Below, piece after piece: positions 57,655 through 64,000 of a stretch of DNA of 64,000 nt. The notes beneath the pieces were generated by a model that did no database searches, was not told where the DNA came from, and was given only the letters and a program-made list of their open reading frames with translations. The stretch comes from Ferruginibacter sp041911275. Its GTDB lineage: Bacteria > Bacteroidota > Bacteroidia > Chitinophagales > Chitinophagaceae. Within the stretch, counting starts at the first letter, position 1. The number at the start of each line of letters is the position of its first letter. The translations under genes were made by a program, and so were the position numbers. The stretch spans positions 1 through 64,000 of the forward strand of contig JAYRPG010000146.1 in the NCBI GenBank assembly GCA_041911275.1, read 5' to 3'.

Positions 57655-58980
57655 TTACCGGATCTCCACCACGGAATTCCCAAACTTCCCGTCCATGGCC
57701 TTGTTGGGGTTGGCAGGATCCAGCATCCAGCGCCCGTCTACCACCAACTTATACATTACCGAACCCGGCTCTGTTTCAATCGTGGCTTCCCAGCCCTGGG
57801 TTGTACGCGTCATCAGGTTCGCTGATGCCGACCAGTTGTTGAAGGTGCCGGCAACGGCTACCTGGCCGGCCTGTCCGAAACCCTTGAGCCGGAACCGGTG
57901 TTTCAGGTAAACAGGCTTTTTCAGCAGGTGGCGCTGCAATTGATCCTGCAGGTATCCGTTCCAGTGAGGATTGTCTTGGTTAAGCTGCACGAGGTATTCA
58001 AGGGCCATCAGCGTGGCCTTGTAAAGCGCCTCCTGACTCCGGATGAGGGTGTCAGGCCGTACGCCGGTTCCTTCCCAGTTGGTTTGGGTGATGGGGTTGA
58101 TGGCCCGGCCGAAAGGAATGAACATGTTGTAGTGATCACTGATCCTCACCGTACCGCCCGGGTTGGCGCCGCCGCCTGTTACTTCCCCGATCAGGGTGGC
58201 CCGTTTCAGTTGCTGCAGGTCATACGCCAGCTCCTCGGCGCCGGAAAAAGTTTTGGCGCTGGTTAATACATAGATGGGCTTGTGCAGGTACTTTTTTCCG
58301 GGCACCACGGGCTGTGTCCATGTTTGTACCGTGCGGTTGCCCGCCCGCCAGTAAAAATCATTCAGGTGTACACTGCCGGCAAAAAAGTAACTGCAGAGAA
58401 AGGGGAGGGCCTTCTCCGACATCGAACCGCTGCAGTTCCGGAGGTCGATGATCAGGAGTTGACTGTGCTGGATATAGTTCATGGCGGCGGTATAGGTGTC
58501 GCCGGCCACTTCAGGATCACAAAAGAAACTGAAATCAAGGTAGCCGATATTGCCAGGCAGCACTTTCACTTCGCGGACGCCGTAATTCTGCGTGAGCAGC
58601 CACTGTTCAAACGCTTCCCGCTCTTCCGGAGCAGTTTCCATGGGATCGTTGAGCTGGGGCGCCTGCACCTGGGCGCTGTAACCCACCTGCAGGTGCTTGT
58701 CGTGCGTAACCGATTGAACGGCCCGGGTAAGCGCTGTGGCAAAGTCTTCCGGATGGCGGAGGCTGTCAAAAGCTTTGCGGGTCCATTCCTCCTTCAGGTA
58801 ACGGACCGCTTTTTCAGCTGTTTCCGGAAATACATAATGTTTATTGAGGTAGAAGGCGATGCTGTCAATGGTGGCCTGTTTTTCTTCGGCAGAAAGCTGT
58901 GCCTGCACTGAACCGCTGTACAGCAGGATGATCCCGCTGCACAGCATGGCCAGGCCTGTTTTCATTCGGAAATATTTCAT
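57655..58980 (-). CDS. S41 peptidase with C-terminal CBM48-like domain
   Basis: A 441-residue exported protease. Signal peptide (TGLAMLCSGIILLYSGSVQAQ); residues about 30-345 form an S41 (tail-specific protease-like) domain with the catalytic Ser in VLTSAKTFSGAEELAYDL and the Lys/Gly loop ATLIGEVTGGGANPGG. Residues about 355-441 are a CBM48/isoamylase-N-like module: FRLKGFGQAGQVAVAGTFNNWSASANLMTRTTQGWEATIE...YKLVVDGRWMLDP, ending VVEIR. Similar modules bind glycogen or starch in AMPK-like proteins; joining one to an S41 protease is unusual. It is isolated, between the repeat spacer and a divergent hypothetical. Confidence 0.88.
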   Translation of the reverse strand: MKYFRMKTGLAMLCSGIILLYSGSVQAQLSAEEKQATIDSIAFYLNKHYVFPETAEKAVRYLKEEWTRKAFDSLRHPEDFATALTRAVQSVTHDKHLQVGYSAQVQAPQLNDPMETAPEEREAFEQWLLTQNYGVREVKVLPGNIGYLDFSFFCDPEVAGDTYTAAMNYIQHSQLLIIDLRNCSGSMSEKALPFLCSYFFAGSVHLNDFYWRAGNRTVQTWTQPVVPGKKYLHKPIYVLTSAKTFSGAEELAYDLQQLKRATLIGEVTGGGANPGGTVRISDHYNMFIPFGRAINPITQTNWEGTGVRPDTLIRSQEALYKATLMALEYLVQLNQDNPHWNGYLQDQLQRHLLKKPVYLKHRFRLKGFGQAGQVAVAGTFNNWSASANLMTRTTQGWEATIETEPGSVMYKLVVDGRWMLDPANPNKAMDGKFGNSVVEIR

Positions 58981-59266
58981 GAGCTATACTTGTGGCACAA
59001 AACTAACCGGAAGGATGCAGGGCCACAATCACATAACCGGGTGATCTTTTCCGCCGCCATCTGCCTGGGTCCCTTTTCCCTGTACCGCCGGTTTTGCTTA
59101 TCTTTGCCCTGCATTTCGAATACTGTTCCGGTAACAGAACAGCTACCAACCGAGTGAGGCACACCACGGTGGTCAAACAATGCGGACAATACAGGTCAAA
59201 ATAAACGGTTCGTTTCCCCTGTTTTCCCGGTTTGCGAAATGTTATTTGTTCACCCAAACGGATAAC

Positions 59267-59698
59267 ATGATGAACAGGCATTCAGCCTTCCCCTGCTCCG
59301 GCTATCAGCTACCGGTACCGGATACCTGTAAAAACAATTCCGGTACTGCAGTTCCCCTCACTGCGTTGCCCGACCCTTTTTCACGGCCGGTATGTGTGCG
59401 GGAGGCCATCTTGTTCCAGAAGGAGCAGATGTACGAAAAGGTGGAGATCAGGGCCTGGTTTTCAGATGGCCGGCTGCAGCTGAGTTGTTTTCGCAGCCGT
59501 ATGTTCGAACCGTATGAAGCCACCCTGTGGCTGGAGGCGCCGCAGGTTGAAAGCCTGCTGGCGGTGCTGGGTTTACCGGGCAGCAGCCAGGCCGAGCTGC
59601 TGCTTGCCCTGCAGCATTATTTCAGCCGGGATTATTTTGATGCTTTCCGCCGGTTGCTGGAGCGGGAGGGCCTCATTTATGGCTTGCTGGAAAACTGA
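59267..59698 (+). CDS. Hypothetical protein
   Basis: A 143-residue protein if translated from the Met at 59267; an in-frame Met at 59180 is possible. The C-terminal part (MYEKVEIRAWFSDGRLQLSCF to the end) looks like a small mixed alpha/beta domain, including two Leu-rich helices (ESLLAVLGLPGSSQAELLLAL and a final YFDAFRRLLEREGLIYGLL). The N-terminus is low-complexity and may not be coding. No family recognised. Followed after 32 bp by a 66-residue gene. Confidence 0.55.
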   Translation: MMNRHSAFPCSGYQLPVPDTCKNNSGTAVPLTALPDPFSRPVCVREAILFQKEQMYEKVEIRAWFSDGRLQLSCFRSRMFEPYEATLWLEAPQVESLLAVLGLPGSSQAELLLALQHYFSRDYFDAFRRLLEREGLIYGLLEN

Positions 59699-59730
59699 AC
59701 ACCATTCCATTCCTCAACAACTTTAACGAA

Positions 59731-59931
59731 ATGGCTCAAGATCTCAAAAAACACTATGGCATGCTCATGATCGAGATGTGGGTATGGGAAGAAGAATACC
59801 AGGCTTTGTTGGAGGAAGAAGCGCGGCAAGCTGCCAGTGCTCCGCCAGAAATGACTCCTGAGCCGGAACGGCCACCCCGGCCCCTCCCTCCGCAACGGAT
59901 AAGAAGAAAGCGGGGTCGCTGGCGGAGGTAA
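59731..59931 (+). CDS. Small hypothetical protein
   Basis: A 66-residue protein: a Trp/Glu-rich amphipathic N-terminal half (LMIEMWVWEEEYQALLEEEA) and a Pro/Arg-rich basic C-terminus (PRPLPPQRIRRKRGRWRR). The basic end could bind nucleic acid. Converges with rmuC. Coding status rests on its frame, the 32-bp distance from the previous gene and the lack of a better explanation. Confidence 0.45.
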   Translation: MAQDLKKHYGMLMIEMWVWEEEYQALLEEEARQAASAPPEMTPEPERPPRPLPPQRIRRKRGRWRR

Positions 59932-59979
59932 ACAGTCGGGTCCATCGGAGCTGTATCGCCTGCAGCCGGGACCGGCTGC

Positions 59980-61380
59980 TCAATCGGGCTTGCCCGGCTC
60001 CGCGTCGTCACTGTTCAGTTCATTCAGTACCCGGTCGGGCAGCTGCTTGCTGGCGTTGGCGCCCATGCGCTTCAGTTCTTCCACGCGGGTGATAAGGTTG
60101 CCCCTGCCGGTGCTGAGTTGCCTGAACGCCTGGTTATAGGCGTTTTCCGCTTCGCCGATTTTTTTGCCTACCTGTTCCATGTTCTCCAGAAAGCCATGAA
60201 ACTTATCGTACAGTGCGCCGGCTTTTTCGGCAATCTCGATGGCATGCCGGTTCTGCTTTTCCACCTTCCAGAGGTCGGCTATGATGCGGAGTACGGCGAG
60301 CAGGTTGGTAGGACTCACCAGCAGCACTTTTTTATCATAGGCATAGCGCCACAGCTCACGGTCGGCTTTGAGGGTTTCCAGGAAAGCGGGTTCCACCGGA
60401 ACAAACATCAGCACATAATCCAGCGCGCCGGCATACCTGGGATAGTTCTTCCGACTGAGGCCATCAATATGCTGGTACACTGAGCGCAGGTGTTCTTTCA
60501 TGGCGGCAGCCTGCACTTCCGGATCAGGAGCGTTGACATAGCGCTCCCAGGCAAGCAACGACACCTTGGAGTCCACAATCACCTTTCGGCCATCCGGATA
60601 GCAGAGCGTAACATCAGGTTGCAAGGCCTTGCCCTCTTCATCCCGGATCAGGTTGCCGGCTTTGTCGCGGATAAACTGCTGTACAAAATATTCCCGCTCT
60701 TTGGCGAGGCCGCTGTTTTCGAGGATGCTCTCCAGGATCATCTCGCCCCAGTTGCCCTGCAGCTTGGTATTGCCTTTCAGCGCGGTGGTGAGGTTATTGG
60801 CTTCTGCGCCTACCTGCTGACTGGTTTCCACCAGCCGCTGGATTTCTTTGCCCAGTGAAAACCGCTCCTTGCTTTCCTTATCATAGGTTTCCTGTACCTG
60901 CTTTTTGAAATCGCCGAGTTCTGCTTTCAGCGGATCCAGGATGGCGCGCATCTTTTGCTCATTGGCTTCTGTAAAGGTTTTGGTTTTCTCTTCCAGGATA
61001 CCCTGGGCCAGGTTGCGGAATTCGTTTTTGAACCGCTCGTTCCATTGCGCCAGCTCCTGCGCCTGCGTGGCCAGTTTTTCCTGTGCTACCAGCAGCTGTG
61101 CTTTTGTTTCCGCCACAGCAGCCTGCAGTTCGTGGTAGCGGCGGGCTTCTTCCTCCAGCAGTTCAAGTTTCTGTTCCTGTGCCCGCGCCTGTCCGTACCA
61201 GCGGTCTTTTTCCTGCTGCAGTTGTTCGCACTCCGTTCGGCGTGCCTGCAACTGACTGCTGAGTTCCTGCAGCTGGCTGGTCAGTACAGCTACAGCGCTG
61301 CGGCTCCGTTGCAGGGCAAGGAAGTATCCGGCGAAGGCGCCGGCCAGGATGGCGCCCAGGGCAATGAAAAGGGTTTCCAT
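59980..61380 (-). CDS. rmuC: DNA recombination protein RmuC
   Basis: A 466-residue protein with one N-terminal membrane helix (METLFIALGAILAGAFAGYFLAL), a long coiled coil (25-170, Glu/Gln-rich) and the RmuC domain: LKGNTKLQGNWGEMILESILENSGL, VDSKVSLLAWERY, YAGALDYVLMFVPVEPAFLE and LLVSPTNLLAVLRIIADLWKVEKQ, a nuclease-like alpha/beta fold. RmuC limits DNA inversions and processes branched DNA at the membrane. The start at 61380 puts the Met right before the helix. Divergent from the photolyase with about 210 bp between. Confidence 0.95.
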   Translation of the reverse strand: METLFIALGAILAGAFAGYFLALQRSRSAVAVLTSQLQELSSQLQARRTECEQLQQEKDRWYGQARAQEQKLELLEEEARRYHELQAAVAETKAQLLVAQEKLATQAQELAQWNERFKNEFRNLAQGILEEKTKTFTEANEQKMRAILDPLKAELGDFKKQVQETYDKESKERFSLGKEIQRLVETSQQVGAEANNLTTALKGNTKLQGNWGEMILESILENSGLAKEREYFVQQFIRDKAGNLIRDEEGKALQPDVTLCYPDGRKVIVDSKVSLLAWERYVNAPDPEVQAAAMKEHLRSVYQHIDGLSRKNYPRYAGALDYVLMFVPVEPAFLETLKADRELWRYAYDKKVLLVSPTNLLAVLRIIADLWKVEKQNRHAIEIAEKAGALYDKFHGFLENMEQVGKKIGEAENAYNQAFRQLSTGRGNLITRVEELKRMGANASKQLPDRVLNELNSDDAEPGKPD

Positions 61381-61591
61381 GGTCTGTGGTTTAGGATTCA
61401 AATGTAGGGGTGCCGGGCGTCAATCGGTGAGGTTTTACCATAAACAACAGGGGATAGGGGCATGGCAGGGTGAGGCAATTATTTACCGAAAGGAGGCCTC
61501 AATGCGTGTGTGGAATTAAGATCCCCTTGCTGGGCAGCTTGATGTAGCTCACAGGTGCCAACCATCCCTCCGTTCCTTTGTTATCCCGGAC

Positions 61592-63055
61592 ATGCTTCCT
61601 GCCGTTAACATCGTATGGTTCAAGAAAGACCTGCGCCTGGCTGATCATGCCCCGCTGCAGCAGGCTGCCCGTGCCGCATTGCCGGTGCTGCTGATCCAGG
61701 TGTTTGAGCCCTCGCTGATGCAGGCGCCCGACAGTGATGTGCGCCACTGGCGGTTCATGCATGAGTCGGTGCAGGATATGCAGGGCAGGCTGAAACCCCA
61801 TGGACTCACCCTCCACAGTTTGTACGGCGAAATCATTCCGGTGCTCGACGCCATCCGGGAGCAGTTCAGCATACAGGCCATCTACTCCCACGAAGAAACC
61901 GGCAATGCCCTGAGTTACCAGCGCGACCGTGCAGTAGCGTCGTACTGCAGGGAACATGGCATTCGCTGGCTGGAGTCTCCCACCAACGGCATCATCCGCG
62001 GACGCATGCACCGCAGGGGATGGGCCGATGCCTGGACGCATACCATGACCCAACCGCTTGCTGACCCTGAGCTGGCAGCGCTTCAGGGTATGACCCTGCG
62101 CTATGCATCCGGACTGGAGGAAGCCAGCCGCATGCTGCCTGCGGAGATCTGTAACCGCCATCCTGATTTTCAGCCCGGTGGCGAAACGGCAGCCCAGCGC
62201 TACCTGGCATCCTTTCTGGCCGACCGTGCGGTGCATTATATGCAGCACATCTCCAAACCGGAGGAGAGCCGCCGGAGCTGCAGCCGGCTTTCGCCCTACC
62301 TCGCCTACGGCAACCTCAGTATGCGGCAGGTATACCAGGCCACACAGGCCGCCCTGCAGCAGGGCAAAGCCAGGAAGGGCCTGAAGGCTTTCGTATCCCG
62401 GCTCCACTGGCATTGCCATTTCATCCAGAAATTTGAAAGCGAGTGCCGGATGGAAACAGAAAACCTCAACCGGGGCTTCGACGGTTTGCGTGCAACCGTG
62501 AACGTTAACTTGCTAGAGGCCTGGCAGCAGGGCCGGACGGGAGTACCCCTCGTGGATGCGGGCATGCGTTGTGTACAGGCCACGGGTTACCTGAACTTCC
62601 GGATGCGGAGCATGCTGGTTTCCTTTCTCACGCACCATCTCTGGCAGCCCTGGCAGGCCGGCGCGGCTTTCCTGGCCCGGCAGTTTCTCGATTATGAGCC
62701 GGGCATTCACTATCCCCAGTTCCAGATGCAGGCGGGCACGATGGGGGTCAACACCATCCGTATTTATAATCCGGTTAAGCAAAGCCAGGACCATGATCCC
62801 GAAGGGCAGTTCATCAGGAAATGGGTGCCGGAGCTGCGCCAGCTGCCGCCCGCCCTGGTGCACGAACCCTGGCGCATGAGCGAACTGGAGCAGCAGCTGT
62901 ACCAAACCCGCCTGGGAACAGATTACCCGTTACCGGTAGTGGACATCTTACAGGCCGCCCGTGAGGCGCGGAACCGTTTGTGGGCCGTGAAGGGTTCTGC
63001 CGCGGTGCGCCGGGAAAATCAACGGGTGCTGCGCGTGCATACGGGGAGGGGCTGA
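61592..63055 (+). CDS. Cryptochrome/deoxyribodipyrimidine photolyase family protein
   Basis: A 487-residue flavoprotein. The N-terminal alpha/beta photolyase domain begins NIVWFKKDLRLADHAPL. The FAD-binding helical half includes SCSRLSPYLAYGNLSMRQVYQ, the electron-transfer Trp-rich HWHCHFIQKFESECRM, PLVDAGMRCVQATGYLNFRMRSMLVSFL and the signature NTIRIYNPVKQSQDHDPEGQFIRKWVPEL. Light-driven CPD repair or blue-light signalling cannot be separated by eye; the set of Trp residues favours photolyase. The TIGR03643 gene next to it is a usual neighbour of photolyases. Its 3' end is followed by a repeat-word spacer. Confidence 0.93.
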   Translation: MLPAVNIVWFKKDLRLADHAPLQQAARAALPVLLIQVFEPSLMQAPDSDVRHWRFMHESVQDMQGRLKPHGLTLHSLYGEIIPVLDAIREQFSIQAIYSHEETGNALSYQRDRAVASYCREHGIRWLESPTNGIIRGRMHRRGWADAWTHTMTQPLADPELAALQGMTLRYASGLEEASRMLPAEICNRHPDFQPGGETAAQRYLASFLADRAVHYMQHISKPEESRRSCSRLSPYLAYGNLSMRQVYQATQAALQQGKARKGLKAFVSRLHWHCHFIQKFESECRMETENLNRGFDGLRATVNVNLLEAWQQGRTGVPLVDAGMRCVQATGYLNFRMRSMLVSFLTHHLWQPWQAGAAFLARQFLDYEPGIHYPQFQMQAGTMGVNTIRIYNPVKQSQDHDPEGQFIRKWVPELRQLPPALVHEPWRMSELEQQLYQTRLGTDYPLPVVDILQAAREARNRLWAVKGSAAVRRENQRVLRVHTGRG

Positions 63056-63064
63056 AGAGATGTG

Positions 63065-63100
63065 GGGTTAAATAGTTTAAGGTTTAACGTTTAAGGTTGG
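63065..63100. repeat. GTTTAAR repeat spacer 7
   Basis: A short array GTTAAATAGTTTAAGG, GTTTAAC, GTTTAAG ending in GGTTGG, downstream of the photolyase and before the TIGR03643 gene end (convergent). Confidence 0.65.
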
Positions 63101-63236
63101 TTGTGGAGGGGGCGTTTGTTCCTGTGCGGTTTTCGCACCGCGTCCTGGCAAAGGATCATGATCCTAAAGTGATACGCTGCGGGAAAGTTGCGGCGCAGAT
63201 ATGGGCTGCAATCATCCGATGCGGTTAATTTGGCTG

Positions 63237-63530
63237 TTAACGTTTGCTGATGGTATTGTGGCTGATGGCGCGTTGCCGGCTGCAGGCAAAGCGGTTCACG
63301 TCGGGTAGCCGGAGGGCGCGGTGTTTGGTAGCGCGACCGGTTACGCGTTTGCGCCACCGGCGAAAGCTGGCGGGCTTCAGTTCGCGGCGCATGAGCAGGA
63401 TGACCTCCTTTTCCGGCAGGCCAAACTGCTGTTCGATGGCTTCAAATGGGGTACGGTCCTCCCAGGCCATTTCGATCACCCGGTCGGTATCGGCTGCTGA
63501 TAGCAGGGTATGTTGCAGTTGCTGGGCCAT
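63237..63530 (-). CDS. TIGR03643 family protein
   Basis: A 97-residue small helical protein. The TIGR03643 core is clear: DRVIEMAWEDRTPFEAIEQQFGLPEKEVILLMRRELKPASFRRWRKRVTGRATKH, an HTH-like helix pair with a basic end. It is usually encoded beside photolyases, as here, and may act in light or DNA-damage responses, but its function is unknown. The Met at 63530 starts immediately in front of the core; an upstream Met at 63626 would add 32 unrelated residues. The C-terminal 25 residues beyond the core are not conserved in my memory of the family. Confidence 0.85.
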   Translation of the reverse strand: MAQQLQHTLLSAADTDRVIEMAWEDRTPFEAIEQQFGLPEKEVILLMRRELKPASFRRWRKRVTGRATKHRALRLPDVNRFACSRQRAISHNTISKR

Positions 63531-63639
63531 GGAACAGCAGAAACAACAATGCAGCCGGGAGAAGGTTGCAGGGTTATGGCCAGGATTGCCCAGCCCGGCT
63601 GCGGGCCGGGCAAGGGACCATGCCATTAGTATTGGATAT

Positions 63640-64000
63640 TTAAAGCGGGACCGGCGTTTGCCGGATGCGCGAGCACCATTGTTCAGCTATTTTCTCGGCC
63701 TCCTGGTATTTGCGGGGGTGCCATGACTGGCTTTGGTACAGTTGCCATTCGGCAGGTTGTTCGCCCGGCGGTTCGATGCGCAGGGAAACCGAGGCGCTGG
63801 GGGCGTGGTGCCGTTGGCCAGGCGGCATGGAGCGCTGTACCTGGCAGGAGCAACCGGCTTTGAGGTCGATCAGGCGGGTGCGCCAGCCTTCCTCCCATTC
63901 GGTGACCAGGAGGAGTTTCTGTTGCCGACTATCCGCGGCGAGCCAGCCGTTGCGGCCTTCATTTTGTTCGGTCAGTTCGAGATGGTAGCGGTCCGCTGCT
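63640..64000 (-). CDS. Hypothetical protein, cut by window end
   Basis: The open frame reads leftward from the right window edge to the stop at 63640, about 120 residues being visible. The sequence includes LTEQNEGRNGWLAADSRQQ, a strand-like KLLLVTEWEEGWRTRLIDL, then GCSCQVQRS and SVSLRIEPPGEQPAEWQL. The N-terminus lies outside the window. No recognised family; it could be a beta-rich domain. It begins beyond 64000 and ends 109 bp before the TIGR03643 gene. Confidence 0.65.
   Translation of the reverse strand, partial: AADRYHLELTEQNEGRNGWLAADSRQQKLLLVTEWEEGWRTRLIDLKAGCSCQVQRSMPPGQRHHAPSASVSLRIEPPGEQPAEWQLYQSQSWHPRKYQEAEKIAEQWCSRIRQTPVPL

Overview
The window comes from the chromosome of a Bacteroidota bacterium, most likely a Chitinophagaceae-type organism of moderately high GC. 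Supporting this are many promoter boxes of the Bacteroidota form TAnnTTTG, an S46 dipeptidyl-peptidase, a GH3-family protein, a carboxypeptidase-like TonB receptor, a LytS-type kinase, a PadR/PspC pair, a two-component-type propeller lipoprotein and a TIGR03643 protein beside a photolyase. About 60 protein genes and one tRNA can be supported. No rRNA, CRISPR array or complete insertion sequence is visible.

Layout. 1-8 kb: LytS-like kinase, double-FAS1 lipoprotein, PadR/PspC stress pair, gcvT, an SRPBCC protein and comB. 8-16 kb: a large SWIM/SNF2 helicase, small envelope and hypothetical proteins, a universal stress protein and an XRE regulator. 15.5-25.7 kb: two secreted hypotheticals, an ATL/DUF5522/TrmB cluster, free-Met-sulfoxide reductase, dienelactone hydrolase, a CYTH protein, S46 peptidase and GH3. 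25.7-33 kb: gamma-glutamyltransferase, ssb, a PIF1-HRDC helicase and corA. 33-36 kb: a membrane-anchored winged-helix regulator divergent from a seven-blade propeller lipoprotein, with five TTAC repeats at helical spacing between them. 36-41 kb: acetyltransferase, Nfu, and a pnuC / hydrolase / NadR-like kinase group for nicotinamide riboside salvage, then recX. 41.4-48.4 kb: a six-gene leftward cluster (PqqD-like, ATP-grasp ligase, LysA-fold decarboxylase, urea-transporter/M23 peptidase fusion, TPR-barrel, TPR protein). 48.5-64 kb: acetyltransferase, PQQ-type sugar dehydrogenase, recA, an orphan tyrosine recombinase beside a tRNA whose 3' end is duplicated, a TonB receptor, DUF2141, an S41 peptidase with a CBM48-like tail, rmuC, photolyase, a TIGR03643 protein and a gene cut by the window end.

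Three things look least explained. First, the 41.4-48.4 kb cluster combines peptide-binding, ligase and decarboxylase genes with a channel fused to a peptidase and with envelope proteins. Second, the 33-35 kb locus looks like a split one-component sensor with its operator array. Third, at least seven gene-flanking spacers are built from a small set of ordered 7- to 10-bp repeat words (GTTTAAR, GTTCAAR, CTGTTCCC, TCACATT, a CTTTGTG element), always beside a gene 3' end and in shared order between loci.

All functional calls come from reading translated sequence and remembered family motifs. No database search was possible.
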